In this document: piece after piece, positions 26,826 through 36,029 of the stretch | Layout of the letters: the number at the start of each line of letters is the position of its first letter | Position numbering within the stretch: the stretch's first letter is position 1 | The notes under the pieces: model-generated | Told to the model about the DNA's origin: nothing | Seen by the model: the letters and a program-made list of their open reading frames with translations, nothing else | Databases searched by the model: none | NCBI GenBank assembly: GCA_913060675.1 | Contig: CAJXUS010000041.1 | Coordinates: 1-37,296, forward strand | Length of the DNA stretch: 37,296 nt | Direction: 5' to 3' | From: an uncultured Rhodospirillales bacterium | GTDB taxonomy: Bacteria > Pseudomonadota > Alphaproteobacteria > Kiloniellales > Kiloniellaceae | Position numbers and translations under genes: made by a program

Positions 26826-27163
26826 TTTTGCCTCGTTTTATTGGAATACAAAAACAATCATTATGGCGAATACAATTACCGCTTTCTTACATCGAAACGA
26901 TTTAACATCCAAGTTATGAAATGCTAGATAATCTTCTGCATCATTTAATATCCATGATTATGGATACAGACACTTATATTACATAAAATTTTATACATAT
27001 TAAATACAAATATGAATTCAATTTTTTATTACTTTAATTTAAACAAGTATAAACACCAAAACACTCATTTATTCTTAGCGAATACAGAAACAATTTTTTT
27101 ATTTACTTTTTATTAACAGTTGAATGCCATTATAGCTTTAACACAAAAGAGGTATAGGAGCCT
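26826..27163. other. Divergent intergenic region cobQ / flp, 338 bp
   Basis: Highly AT-rich. No ORF, and no cobalamin riboswitch elements that I can recognise on the cobQ side. On the flp side GGTATAGGAG gives the ribosome binding site; a weak TTTATT / TATAGC pair (16-base spacing, near 27110-27136) is the best promoter guess. TTAA motifs are present but not at CtrA spacing. Confidence 0.4.
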
Positions 27164-27343
27164 ATGATGAGCAAATTTGTTAAATCTTTTATTACTGACG
27201 ACTCTGGTGCAACAGCTATTGAGTATGGCCTAATTGCAGCCCTCGTATCTGTTGCAGCGATTACAGCACTTGGAAGTATGGGTGATTCGCTTGTTGCTAT
27301 TTTCGGTAAGGTCGATTCTGAACTTACCAGTGCTGTTAAATAA
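27164..27343 (+). CDS. flp: Flp/Fap-type pilin
   Basis: A 59-residue type IVb prepilin, the main subunit of Tad pili. The leader ends at G15 and the mature protein would begin ATAIEYGLIAALVSVAAITALG, with the essential Glu at +5 (E20) and the adjacent Tyr of the Flp motif. The hydrophobic helix is followed by a short polar tail (GKVDSELTSAVK). Either ATG at 27164 or 27167 can be used; GGAG is 3 or 6 bases upstream, favouring the second. A hairpin terminator follows, so most transcripts should end before the assembly genes. Confidence 0.95.
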   Translation: MMSKFVKSFITDDSGATAIEYGLIAALVSVAAITALGSMGDSLVAIFGKVDSELTSAVK

Positions 27344-27397
27344 TAAAACCTCGCACATTAATATAAGGTTGCCTCTCGGCAGTCTCAGACTACAGAC

Positions 27398-27425
27398 AAA
27401 CCCCGTCATAACTTGGCGGGGTTTT
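27398..27425 (+). terminator. Rho-independent terminator after flp
   Basis: AAACCCCG and CGGGGTTT form an 8-bp GC-rich stem (27398-27425) followed by TTGTTTT, 55 bases beyond the flp stop. A strong terminator here would uncouple abundant pilin from the assembly genes. Confidence 0.85.
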
Positions 27426-27609
27426 GTTTTGCCCTAAAAGACCAGAGATTATTCCATGTTTTGGCTCTAAGATTATTGATGAGGTCCTCAAACGAGTCTA
27501 ATAGCTCTGGACAGGATCTTTGGTGTTGGAATCTCCCCCCCCCCCCTTAAAAGCCTAAATCTTGCCTGGATAAGGGCTTTCTTCCTCATATTTTGGGCCG
27601 CAGGTGCGT

Positions 27610-27833
27610 CAATGGATTCTAAGAGGAAATACCGAACCGATATCAAATTATCAGAATCGTAAAGAGGGCTGTCTAGTCAAACGCGGGATGATGGTTATTG
27701 GCACACAATACAAACGCACCACTCGATCATGTATGAAGCTGAACTCTATTTTACGCAACAGATAGCTGGCAGGAGCCAGAGATTCTAAAATCACAATTTC
27801 AAGTTATGTCTGAACTGATCCCTTTATACTGTG
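27610..27833 (-). pseudogene. Remnant of an IS1182-like transposase
   Basis: Minus-strand translation gives QT, stop, LEIVILESLAPASYLLRK then IEFSFIHDRVVRLYC; after a frameshift it continues NNHHPAFD, stop, TALFTILII, stop, YRFGISS. Together these match the N-terminal plan of IS1182-family transposases (roughly LVP-DHLLRKID--IDFSFI-D-V--LYC, then DNGRPA-DP--LFK, then GYLFGI-S) as I remember it. With three stops and a frameshift in about 70 codons, and no catalytic DDE region or terminal repeats found, it is a fossil. Confidence 0.7.
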
Positions 27834-28020
27834 AATAACATATCCCTCATTAAAGCGAGACCTATGGCGGCAGCTTTAAGCGGTCACTTGAGCTTCTTTT
27901 TTGAGTAAAGTTCATGTGCGTATGTATAGCTATTTTCGCCATGCATCTATTAATTGAATTAAGGAGATTGATTTTTAAATTTTTACAAAACATTTACCAT
28001 ATTGTCCTAACATTGCCTTT

Positions 28021-28908
28021 ATGATGGCTAAAAGAATAATTCTCATACTAATCGCCCTGATGTTAAGTGGCGGTACAGCTTACATAGCCAACAATTGGCT
28101 AAAGGCTAATAAGCGCCCTATCAAAACGGCCCAATCGGTCGCAGTAGAACCACAAGCTGGAATTCAAATCTTAACTGCGAAAAAAGACATTCCGATAGGT
28201 AAGTTCGTGAATGAAAATGATTTTGTTTGGCAGTCTTGGCCTGAAAATTATGTTTCAGACCATCACCTAACAAAAGATAAATTCAAAATTGACCAATTAA
28301 CCGGACGTGTATCACGCACTGGAATTTCCATTGGCGAACCCATTTATATAGCTAAATTAGTCAGCCCAGGAGAAAGAGGTTTTCTGGCCGCGGTGCTAAA
28401 ACCAGGCCATAGAGCTCTTTCTGTTAACATTTCCAGCGAAACAAGTGTAAGCGGCCTGGTCTTCCCGGGTGATCGAGTAGATATGATCGTTTCAATTACG
28501 ATCAAAGGTGATGAAGATGATAAGAAAAAGCGCATGGCCAGTGAAACTATACTCACCAACGTCCGTGTGTTAGCTTTGGGAACCGTATTAAAAACAGAAA
28601 CAGGTAAAACAAATGCTGGTGCCAAGACCGTAACAGTAGAGTTAAAACCATCTCAGGTAGAAATTGTTGCCGTTTCTGCTATTGTGGGAAAGATTTCGTT
28701 GGCTCTTCGCCCTCTTGCAAAGGATGAAGAAGAGTTAAAAATCATAACTGAAACCGGTGATTTATCAGAAGATGCAAGCCCTTCAAAAGGAGATAGTTAT
28801 ACTTGGGACTATGAAGCTGCAGGAGTTTTAGTACGACGCGATAGTCCAACAGGTAGCTCCTTAGTAATTTCCAGGGGAAATACTTCTGAAAAAATCGGGG
28901 GAAAATAA
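28021..28908 (+). CDS. cpaB: Flp pilus assembly protein CpaB/RcpC
   Basis: A 295-residue periplasmic assembly protein of the Tad system. An N-terminal membrane anchor (about 5-22) is followed by a SAF domain (about 50-115, ILTAKKDIPIGKFVNENDFVWQSWP) and the RcpC domain (LKPGHRALSVNISSETSVSGLVFPGDRVDMIVS, then TVELKPSQVEIVAVSAIVGKISLALRP). Members work beside the secretin, perhaps contacting peptidoglycan. Start at 28021 or the adjacent ATG at 28024; no clear ribosome binding site immediately precedes either. First gene of the tight cpaB-tadC block. Confidence 0.94.
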   Translation: MMAKRIILILIALMLSGGTAYIANNWLKANKRPIKTAQSVAVEPQAGIQILTAKKDIPIGKFVNENDFVWQSWPENYVSDHHLTKDKFKIDQLTGRVSRTGISIGEPIYIAKLVSPGERGFLAAVLKPGHRALSVNISSETSVSGLVFPGDRVDMIVSITIKGDEDDKKKRMASETILTNVRVLALGTVLKTETGKTNAGAKTVTVELKPSQVEIVAVSAIVGKISLALRPLAKDEEELKIITETGDLSEDASPSKGDSYTWDYEAAGVLVRRDSPTGSSLVISRGNTSEKIGGK

Positions 28909-30299
28909 TGAAGTTCATACTTAAGCTTTTTATCATCTCGAGCTTACTCTTAACCCCATCAATTTTTTCTTTAGCTTACTCTCAATCATTTCAAACTATT
29001 GAAGCTGATTCCGACCCAATGGAAATTGAAATTGGCGAAGGAAAACTAGTCAAGCTCCCCAGATCGGCCTCTAATATTTTTATCGCTAATCCTGAAATTG
29101 CAGACTTAAATGTAAAGTCAGCCAGGTTAGTTTATGTATTTGGTCGCAAGGCCGGAACAACAAGCTTATTTGCAATAGATAATAATGATCAAGTACTTGC
29201 AAGTATTCCAGTTAAAGTACATCACAACATTGAATCTCTCGAAGAAGCATTTGACAAGGCGGTTCCTGGTCACAAAATTAACGTCCATTCAATAAACAAC
29301 GGCATCCTATTAACTGGGCAAGTCAACAATATAACTGATGTTGATAATGCTAGGAGATTAGCTTTACGCTATATTGATCAAGAGGTTGAAACCGTTATTA
29401 CTCAAATGTCCATTGCTGCATCAGACCAAATACACCTTCGGGTTAGAATTGCCGAAGTAAGAAACGATGTTCTAGAACAATTTGGCTTTAATTGGACAGG
29501 TACAAACTTCAATGATGGTCTCTCAAATATATCTTTAGGAACAACAACCTCAACGATACTTGCAACAAGCCCTCCAAACTTATTGGGAATAACATCAACA
29601 ATAGGAAGATATTTTAATTTAAACGTATTGATCGATGCTCTGGCTCAGGATGAACTTGTTACAATTTTGGCCGAACCAAACCTGACGGCAGTGTCAGGTG
29701 AAACGGCAACTTTTCTTGCAGGTGGTGAATTTCCAGTTCCTATTGGTTCAGAAGTCTCAAATGGCGTAAGAAGCATAACAGTCGAGTTCAAAGAGTTCGG
29801 TGTGAGCCTAGCATTTACGCCTACAATTGTTGGCGACAACAGAATCTCACTAAAAGTAAGACCTGAAGTAAGTCAACTTTCATCTGATGGAGCAGTCACT
29901 TTGGGTGGAGTTGAAATCCCTGCACTCTCAACTAGACGGGTAGAAACAACAGTTGACCTTGGCTCAGGGCAAAGCTTTGCGATAGCAGGCTTGATACTTA
30001 ACAATCAAACCCAAGTTAATAATAAAGTACCAGGTCTCGGTGATCTCCCCATCCTTGGTCGGCTCTTTAAAAGTGAGCGCTTTCAAAATAGTGAGAGTGA
30101 GCTTGTCATTGTTGTTACCCCTTATATCGTTAAACCCTCAAACTCTCCTATCCCCCTCCCAACAGATCCATATGTATCTCAAGTAAATGAGACTGTTGCG
30201 CCAACAAAATTGGGTAAAGTAAAAACGAATAATGTAAGTCCAACTAACTATTCATCTCAACAAACCACTACGTCAGAACCTACCTTCATAGTGGAGTAA
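28908..30299 (+). CDS. cpaC: Tad pilus secretin CpaC/RcpA
   Basis: The outer-membrane secretin through which the Flp pilus exits. The 463-residue protein has a signal peptide (about 1-26), an N-terminal pilus-secretin domain (about 35-105, GKLVKLPRSASNIFIANPEIADL), a BON-like region (IESLEEAFDKAVPGHKINVHSINNGILLTGQV) and the C-terminal secretin gate (LAEPNLTAVSGETATFLAGGEFPVP, then NNKVPGLGDLPILGRLFKSERF). The last 50 residues are a Pro/Thr-rich tail. It overlaps cpaB by one base and precedes cpaD by 3. Confidence 0.96.
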   Translation: MKFILKLFIISSLLLTPSIFSLAYSQSFQTIEADSDPMEIEIGEGKLVKLPRSASNIFIANPEIADLNVKSARLVYVFGRKAGTTSLFAIDNNDQVLASIPVKVHHNIESLEEAFDKAVPGHKINVHSINNGILLTGQVNNITDVDNARRLALRYIDQEVETVITQMSIAASDQIHLRVRIAEVRNDVLEQFGFNWTGTNFNDGLSNISLGTTTSTILATSPPNLLGITSTIGRYFNLNVLIDALAQDELVTILAEPNLTAVSGETATFLAGGEFPVPIGSEVSNGVRSITVEFKEFGVSLAFTPTIVGDNRISLKVRPEVSQLSSDGAVTLGGVEIPALSTRRVETTVDLGSGQSFAIAGLILNNQTQVNNKVPGLGDLPILGRLFKSERFQNSESELVIVVTPYIVKPSNSPIPLPTDPYVSQVNETVAPTKLGKVKTNNVSPTNYSSQQTTTSEPTFIVE

Positions 30300-30302
30300 G
30301 CA

Positions 30303-31034
30303 ATGTCCCGAGTAAAAATATATCGCAAGAGTGTCTTTTCAATGGTCGTCCTCGTCATGCCATTGCTTACAGCCTGCACAGAGCAGCAAGATTTTAGAGT
30401 TACAAACCCGATAGATCAGACCGTTCAAGCTGGAAGAAATTTATTAGACACAGGATCGTGGCGACCACTTCCGTCGTCTTCTCGAGCAAAAGCCTATAGT
30501 TATATAGCCTCCGAAGGGTTCTTAATTCCTGCAGGATATGTTGAAACCGCAAAATTAAACAATGAGCTTCAAGAGTTTATTAACGCATACAATATAAATT
30601 CTTCTGACGTTATTCTATTGGATGGCTTAAGAAACAATACCGGTTCAACAACAGCAGATTCTGAAAATGCAATAAATCGACTAAGGTTTGCCCTTCAAGA
30701 GTTAGGCTATTCCAGTGAAAAATCAAACAAGCCAATGGCAATTCTAAACCCAAGTCAACATAACGCTGCCATAATGATTCACAGGAAAATAATCGTTGCA
30801 CCGGATTGTACGGCACTCCCTCACCCAACTGGAACACGTCCTTCAAGAAAAACATATGGCTGTGTTCAAGAAGTTAACCTTGCAAATATGGTCGTATCCC
30901 CGGAGGCACTTGATGGCACTCGTGTAATGTCATCAGCTGATTCTACGGCCGTTAGCCTCGGCATAGATCGCTATAGAACAGGTAAAGTCACACCTTTAGC
31001 TACCACGGGTGTTACCTCTAGTAGTTCTGAGTAA
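30303..31034 (+). CDS. cpaD: Tad pilus lipoprotein CpaD
   Basis: A 243-residue CpaD-family protein, likely an outer-membrane lipoprotein that supports the secretin. The signal peptide ends in a lipobox LLTAC with Cys at 25. The domain carries RFALQELGYSS and, further on, PDCTALPHPTGTRPSR and YGCVQEVNLANMVVSPEAL, with two cysteines that could pair; the DCT...GC....NLA.MV..P layout is the CpaD signature. The C-terminus is Ser/Thr-rich. Position between cpaC and cpaE confirms the identity. Confidence 0.93.
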   Translation: MSRVKIYRKSVFSMVVLVMPLLTACTEQQDFRVTNPIDQTVQAGRNLLDTGSWRPLPSSSRAKAYSYIASEGFLIPAGYVETAKLNNELQEFINAYNINSSDVILLDGLRNNTGSTTADSENAINRLRFALQELGYSSEKSNKPMAILNPSQHNAAIMIHRKIIVAPDCTALPHPTGTRPSRKTYGCVQEVNLANMVVSPEALDGTRVMSSADSTAVSLGIDRYRTGKVTPLATTGVTSSSSE

Positions 31035-31051
31035 AAGGACACAAAATTACC

Positions 31052-32305
31052 ATGCCGACAAGCAACATTGATGACATATTTGGCGACTTAGATAATGATC
31101 TAGACTCAGCTCCAGAGATGGTAGGGTTTGTCAGTGATGGACAAACTCACGACGTTACGTTATCCGTTGCAAAACAACTCAATTTTCCGGCAGAAGTTCG
31201 CGATGGACAGTGTCATGACGCAATGTCTTATCTAAGTGATAACCCTCCTCCAAGATACCTGATCATAGATATTGGGAGTGATGAATTATCTGCGGCAACA
31301 TCAATATTCTCTCTTATTACAGCACTACCTGATGACACTAAAGCCATAGCTGTTGGATCGGTCAATGACATAGGCTTTTATCGTGAAATGATCGAAATTG
31401 GTGTCTCTGATTACCTTTTAAAACCTCTTACTGAAAAAAGCCTCTTAAATGCGATACATAAAGCAGACCAAGCCGACGAAGTCATAATCCAGCACGATAG
31501 TTTCACATCAGAAACTCATAACAACAAAACAGTCGTGATTGGTGCCAGGGGCGGTATCGGAACGAGTACAATCGCTGTAAATCTAGCGTGGATACTTGCT
31601 GAACAGCTTTCAATAAAAACTGCCTTGTTAGATATGGACATTGAGTTCGGAACAATAGCTCTTGCCCTTGACGTAGAACCAACCAGAGGCCTTCGTGAGG
31701 CTCTTGAAAACCCAGAGCGATTAGATAGCCTTTTTATTTCAAGCACCACGGCGAAATTGTCGGAAAATCTGGCTGTAATGGCTACCGAAGAAAACTTAAC
31801 CGACGATGTCATCTTCACACATGACGGTATAGCAATCCTTATGGAATCCTTATCTCGAGAACATGAACAATTAATTGTGGACACCCCGAGATCTGCCGTA
31901 AAATTGAGAAAAAGTATTCTTTCAGAAGCGGGGACAATTATTCTGGTAACAGACTACAGTTTACCTAGCCTGAGGGATACCATTAGAACGCACAGCGCAA
32001 TTAAAACAATTAACTCTGAATGTAGAATTCTCGTCGTTGCTAATAAAACGGGGGGGCACCATACAGCAATGCCCCCAAACGAATTTGAGAAAGCTCTCGG
32101 TATTAAAGTAACGGCGAATATCCCTGAAGATAATAAATTGGCGATTAAAGCAGCAAATAATGGCAAACCCGTCGTCGCACTTGAGCCGAAATCAAAAATA
32201 TCGAAAGCTCTATTCTCTCTTGCAAAAGAACTTTTACCCGAAACTAACCAAAGCGCATCTACTGGCAAAAAAGCCCCTTGGCGTAAAATTATTGGCTTAA
32301 AATAA
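31052..32305 (+). CDS. cpaE: Tad localisation ATPase-like protein CpaE/TadZ
   Basis: A 417-residue ParA/MinD-like protein that positions Tad pili at the pole in family members. The N-terminal part (about 20-140) is a receiver-like domain lacking a clear phospho-acceptor set. The ParA-like part begins at 164 with GARGGIGTST, where both the signature Lys and the P-loop Lys of KGGxGKT are replaced (R and T), so normal ATP hydrolysis is doubtful; such atypical loops are known in TadZ. LLDMDIEFG and DTPRSAVKL follow. A basic tail ends the chain. It overlaps cpaF by one base. Confidence 0.94.
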   Translation: MPTSNIDDIFGDLDNDLDSAPEMVGFVSDGQTHDVTLSVAKQLNFPAEVRDGQCHDAMSYLSDNPPPRYLIIDIGSDELSAATSIFSLITALPDDTKAIAVGSVNDIGFYREMIEIGVSDYLLKPLTEKSLLNAIHKADQADEVIIQHDSFTSETHNNKTVVIGARGGIGTSTIAVNLAWILAEQLSIKTALLDMDIEFGTIALALDVEPTRGLREALENPERLDSLFISSTTAKLSENLAVMATEENLTDDVIFTHDGIAILMESLSREHEQLIVDTPRSAVKLRKSILSEAGTIILVTDYSLPSLRDTIRTHSAIKTINSECRILVVANKTGGHHTAMPPNEFEKALGIKVTANIPEDNKLAIKAANNGKPVVALEPKSKISKALFSLAKELLPETNQSASTGKKAPWRKIIGLK

Positions 32306-33930
32306 TGCAGGAAGATCTAAATACAGATCCTGGTTCCGGGAACGGACAAGATGACCAGTTAAAGGCGTTATTAAAATCAACTCTTTCCGGTCAAACAATA
32401 TCTGTTATGTCCAGGCCAGAATTAAGCCTAAAAATTGGCCAAACCATAACAGAAGAGCTTGAGCGTAGAGATAGCCCTCTTAACTTATTACAAAGACGAA
32501 CTTTGATTACAGACTTAATCAACTGGTACGTCACTGATGCAACAAAAAATGAACAAACAGAAGCAGAAGTTGTTCCTGTAGCCTCCTTATCAACTTTTGA
32601 AAAAAGACCACATCCTTCTGTCCGACCGCAAAATCTTCCTAAAAAAACAGATATACAAGCAACCACTGCGTCGGGAACAATAGAAGAAACCAAAACGTTA
32701 ATCCAACCCAAGGTAATGGATCGATTAGATATTTCTGCAGCATCAAAATTACCCAAAGATGAGCTTTCTAGTCAACTTGGTGAAATTGTTGGTGAAATTC
32801 TCTTCGAAGATAAACTACGATTAAATGCCCCTGAAAAAGCTGCTGTAATTGAATTAATCCTTGCTGACATGCTTGGCCTAGGTCCTCTTGAACCGCTTTT
32901 GGCTGATGAGGGTATTACCGATATACTGGTAAACGGACCAAACCAGATATACGTAGAAAAGGGCGGTAAATTACAACTTACTGATGTTAAGTTTCGTGAC
33001 AATGACCATGTAATGAATGTTGCAAGACGAATAGTTGCCCATGTTGGTCGACGCGTTGATGAGACCACCCCATTATGTGATGCACGCCTTGCAGACGGTA
33101 GCCGTGTTAATATTATTATTCCTCCACTTGCTATTGATGGATCATCAATTTCAATCAGGAAGTTTGCTACCCAAAGTATCACTCTCGACATCATGAATAA
33201 GCAAAGCAATATCTCTACAGATATGGCAACAGTTATGAAAATTGCATCAAGAAGTCGATTGAACATTCTTATTTCAGGCGGAACGGGTTCAGGGAAAACG
33301 ACCTTATTAAATGCCTTGTCCCAAATGATCGACCATGGCGAGCGTATTGTTACGATCGAAGATGCAGCCGAATTACAATTACAACAGCCCCACGTCGTCC
33401 GATTAGAAACCCGCCCCCCAAACCTTGAGGGTGAAGGGGCAATAACAATGCGCGATCTGGTTAAAAACTCTTTGCGTATGCGTCCTGACAGAATAATTCT
33501 TGGTGAAATTCGTGGCTCTGAGGCTGTTGATATGCTTCAAGCCATGAACACAGGTCACGATGGTTCGCTTGGAACAGTTCACGCCAACAGACCACGAGAA
33601 GCTCTAACCCGTCTAGAGAATATGGTTGGCATGGCCGGGATAAACCTGCCCGCCAAAGCCGTCCGCACACAAATTGCCGATGCTTTAGACATGATTATTC
33701 AGGTCTCTCGTATGAGGGATGGTATGCGTAGAATTACACACATTACAGAAGTAATCGGGATGGAAGGGGATGTTGTTACAACCCAAGACCTTTTTACCTT
33801 TGACTTCAAAGGTGAAGATGAAAATGGAAATCTCTATGGAGAATTTACATCCACAGGGCTACGGCCATATTTCATGCCGAAAGCAGAATACTTTAGCCTG
33901 GGCAAACACCTCATGGGCGCTATGGGATGA
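32305..33930 (+). CDS. cpaF: Tad secretion ATPase CpaF/TadA
   Basis: The hexameric ATPase that drives Tad pilus assembly. The 541-residue protein has a long variable N-terminus (1-150), then the conserved core: LGPLEPLLADEGITDILVNGP, Walker A GGTGSGKTT (K331), the Asp box TIEDAAELQLQQPHVVRLETRP, Walker B PDRIILGEIRGSEAVDML and the His box TGHDGSLGTVHANRPREAL. It belongs to the type II/IV secretion ATPase superfamily. Its stop overlaps the tadB start (ATGA), as expected for coupled translation. Confidence 0.97.
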   Translation: MQEDLNTDPGSGNGQDDQLKALLKSTLSGQTISVMSRPELSLKIGQTITEELERRDSPLNLLQRRTLITDLINWYVTDATKNEQTEAEVVPVASLSTFEKRPHPSVRPQNLPKKTDIQATTASGTIEETKTLIQPKVMDRLDISAASKLPKDELSSQLGEIVGEILFEDKLRLNAPEKAAVIELILADMLGLGPLEPLLADEGITDILVNGPNQIYVEKGGKLQLTDVKFRDNDHVMNVARRIVAHVGRRVDETTPLCDARLADGSRVNIIIPPLAIDGSSISIRKFATQSITLDIMNKQSNISTDMATVMKIASRSRLNILISGGTGSGKTTLLNALSQMIDHGERIVTIEDAAELQLQQPHVVRLETRPPNLEGEGAITMRDLVKNSLRMRPDRIILGEIRGSEAVDMLQAMNTGHDGSLGTVHANRPREALTRLENMVGMAGINLPAKAVRTQIADALDMIIQVSRMRDGMRRITHITEVIGMEGDVVTTQDLFTFDFKGEDENGNLYGEFTSTGLRPYFMPKAEYFSLGKHLMGAMG

Positions 33931-34943
33931 TAGAGTTACTAAACCAGATTCAAAGTGGCGAGATTTCAAATCTTAATTTTGTTATACTAATAACTATATT
34001 CGTTTTTTTACTTATCGTTCTTCTTTATTATATCTTTCGCCCCTCTGATGATTCAACCAAAGCACGTATTGAAAAAGTCCTTGTTTCCGCGGGTAAAAAA
34101 GATGGTTTACCATTGTCACAGATCAGTATCCGCCGAAAAGAGGATGGAAGCGGTAATCCAACCCTTGATAAAATAATTCATAATCTGACCCCTAGACCCG
34201 AATTATTAAGGGAGAAGATGCAACGCGCTGGTCTGCAGCCTAATTTAGGTCGGCTTCTCGTCATATCTATATTTACATCAATATGTGCCTTCGCGCTTCT
34301 TAAGCTAGGTACAACAACACATATAGCCGTTACAATTATAGTGGGCATAGCCATTGGATTAGGGACTCCTCACCTCGGCCTTTATTTTTTAAAAAGTAGA
34401 CGACACAACAAATTCATTAGTCTGTTTCCTGATGCAATAGATCTGATGGTCAGAGGGCTAAAGGCTGGACTTCCGATAACAGAATGTATCAAAAATGCAG
34501 GGGAAGAGTTTCCAGACCCTGTTGGCACAGAGTTCACAGCAGTAACTGATGGCGTCAAGGTGGGTGGTAAATTACCTGAAGAACTAGAAAGAGCTCAACA
34601 TCGGCTCGGATTACAAGAGTTTCAATTTTTTACTGTCGCCTTGTCGATACAAACCGAAACAGGCGGTAACTTAGCCGAAACACTTGCCAACCTTTCTGAT
34701 ATCTTGCGTAAACGCAAACAGATGAAGCTGAAAATCAAGGCAATGTCTTCAGAGGCAAAGGCATCTGCTTATATTATCGGGTCCCTGCCGTTTATAATGT
34801 ACATGATCATATATATGATGAATCCTGGTTATGCGACAGAATTGTTTACAGATGAACGCGGTCAAATTGCTGTCGCAATCGGCCTTTTCATGATCGCTCT
34901 TGGATGTGCGGTTATGTATAAGATGGTGAAATTCGAAATATGA
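33927..34943 (+). CDS. tadB: Tad inner-membrane platform protein TadB
   Basis: TadB and TadC form the inner-membrane platform on which CpaF acts. The 338-residue protein has an N-terminal membrane helix (about 16-37), two helices at about 105-150, a T2SSF cytoplasmic domain (about 165-290; FPDAIDLMVRGLKAGLPITECIKNAG and LSIQTETGGNLAETLANLSDILRKR) and two C-terminal helices. Four-base overlaps with cpaF and tadC couple its translation. Confidence 0.95.
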   Translation: MIELLNQIQSGEISNLNFVILITIFVFLLIVLLYYIFRPSDDSTKARIEKVLVSAGKKDGLPLSQISIRRKEDGSGNPTLDKIIHNLTPRPELLREKMQRAGLQPNLGRLLVISIFTSICAFALLKLGTTTHIAVTIIVGIAIGLGTPHLGLYFLKSRRHNKFISLFPDAIDLMVRGLKAGLPITECIKNAGEEFPDPVGTEFTAVTDGVKVGGKLPEELERAQHRLGLQEFQFFTVALSIQTETGGNLAETLANLSDILRKRKQMKLKIKAMSSEAKASAYIIGSLPFIMYMIIYMMNPGYATELFTDERGQIAVAIGLFMIALGCAVMYKMVKFEI

Positions 34944-35917
34944 ACTTATCAGACTTCGTCCCTGCAGGTTTTACAGAAGATGAATTCCTAATCATCAGCG
35001 CAGGCCTTTCCGTCTTTATGATTTTTATCGCGATATGGTATTCCCTGCTTGTAACTGACCCAAGCAGTAAAAAGGTTAAAGAGTTGTCCACGCTCAGAGA
35101 AAGTATGCGTGATGATTATCTAACCCCAATTCAAAGAAGAAGATTATCCGACAACTCTACGAACCAAATGAGAAAAGTGGTTGAGTTTTTCAAGTTACTT
35201 AAAAACGAACAGGCTGAAAAACTAGCATTTTCGTTATCACAAGCAGGGAAAAGGACCCCGGAATCTCTCTATCGGCTGCTTTTTTACAAGTTAATAGCCC
35301 CGATGGTCGCGGCCACTGTAGCCTATGTATATATTTATGTTTTAAAAGCCGTAGACTTGGAGGGAATGTCGAAAGCTCTTGTTACAATTTTCGCAACAAT
35401 TATTGGCGCAAAAATTCCCGACATATTGCTTAAGAACTCCATTACCAAACGGCACGAACTTGTAAAAAAGGCTTTGCCAGATGGCCTCGATCTAATGGTG
35501 ATTTGTACCGAGGCTGGTTTGAGTTTAGATGCCGCATTTAAAAGGGTTTCAAAAGAAATGATTGCGGTAGCCCCTGAACTTGCAGATGAGCTATCTCTTA
35601 CATCCCTAGAACTTGGCTTTTTGCCAGAAAGAAACAAAGCATTGGCAAATCTTGCCGCGCGTGTCGATATCCCCATGATGCGTAGTCTTGTAAATGCTCT
35701 GATCCAGTCTGAAAAATTTGGTACTCCCCTTTCTCAATCACTTCGGGTTATGAGCGCCGAACTAAGACATGAACGTCTCTTAAAAGCCGAAGAAAAAGCG
35801 GCAAGATTACCAGCCATCATGACCGTCCCTATGATCATATTTATCTTACCTCCCCTCTTCATTGTTCTCTTAGGTCCAGCTGTAATGCGGACAGTAGACG
35901 CACTATCAGCAATGTAA
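34940..35917 (+). CDS. tadC: Tad inner-membrane platform protein TadC
   Basis: The 325-residue partner of TadB, with the same T2SSF fold (about 175-300: LPDGLDLMVICTEAGLSLDAAFKRVS, then LVNALIQSEKFGTPLSQSLRVMSAELR), an N-terminal helix (about 15-37), two helices near 115-160 and a C-terminal helix. Last gene of the plus-strand Tad block; a strong terminator follows. TadE, TadF and TadG pseudopilin genes, and the prepilin peptidase, are not in the window. Confidence 0.95.
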   Translation: MNLSDFVPAGFTEDEFLIISAGLSVFMIFIAIWYSLLVTDPSSKKVKELSTLRESMRDDYLTPIQRRRLSDNSTNQMRKVVEFFKLLKNEQAEKLAFSLSQAGKRTPESLYRLLFYKLIAPMVAATVAYVYIYVLKAVDLEGMSKALVTIFATIIGAKIPDILLKNSITKRHELVKKALPDGLDLMVICTEAGLSLDAAFKRVSKEMIAVAPELADELSLTSLELGFLPERNKALANLAARVDIPMMRSLVNALIQSEKFGTPLSQSLRVMSAELRHERLLKAEEKAARLPAIMTVPMIIFILPPLFIVLLGPAVMRTVDALSAM

Positions 35918-35961
35918 CGATCAAGTTTTGCCTGGACCACTGCCCTAAAAGAAACTTCATT

Positions 35962-36012
35962 ACAAAAAAAATACGGCGTCAGATTTTTTTATCCAACGCC
36001 GTATTTTTTTGT
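35962..36012. terminator. Bidirectional terminator between tadC and tadD
   Basis: Near-perfect inverted repeat: ACAAAAAAAATACGGCGT on the left and ACGCCGTATTTTTTTGT on the right, about 16 bp. A-run before and T-run after the GC core make it work for both convergent genes, 45 bases beyond tadC and 18 beyond the TPR gene. Confidence 0.92.
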
Positions 36013-36029
36013 GGAACAGGAATATAATG

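Larger units (their letters stand above)
27344..28020. other. 677-bp gap between flp and cpaB
   Basis: No intact gene. It holds the flp terminator, a run of twelve C (27535-27546), a decayed transposase fragment on the minus strand (27610-27833) and the cpaB promoter region. AAGGAG at 27961-27966 looks like a ribosome binding site but has no usable start beside it. In many Tad loci the prepilin peptidase gene cpaA/tadV lies between flp and cpaB; it is absent here. Confidence 0.6.

Noticed and set aside
26826..27163. Cobalamin riboswitch upstream of cobQ
   Set aside because: I looked for the B12-box type conserved core on the minus strand and did not see it. The region is AT-rich and unstructured.
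27961..28024. Leader peptide before cpaB (TTG start after AAGGAG, ending at the cpaB ATG)
   Set aside because: AAGGAG is only one base from the TTG, too close for initiation, and the 18-codon peptide has no recognisable regulatory pattern.
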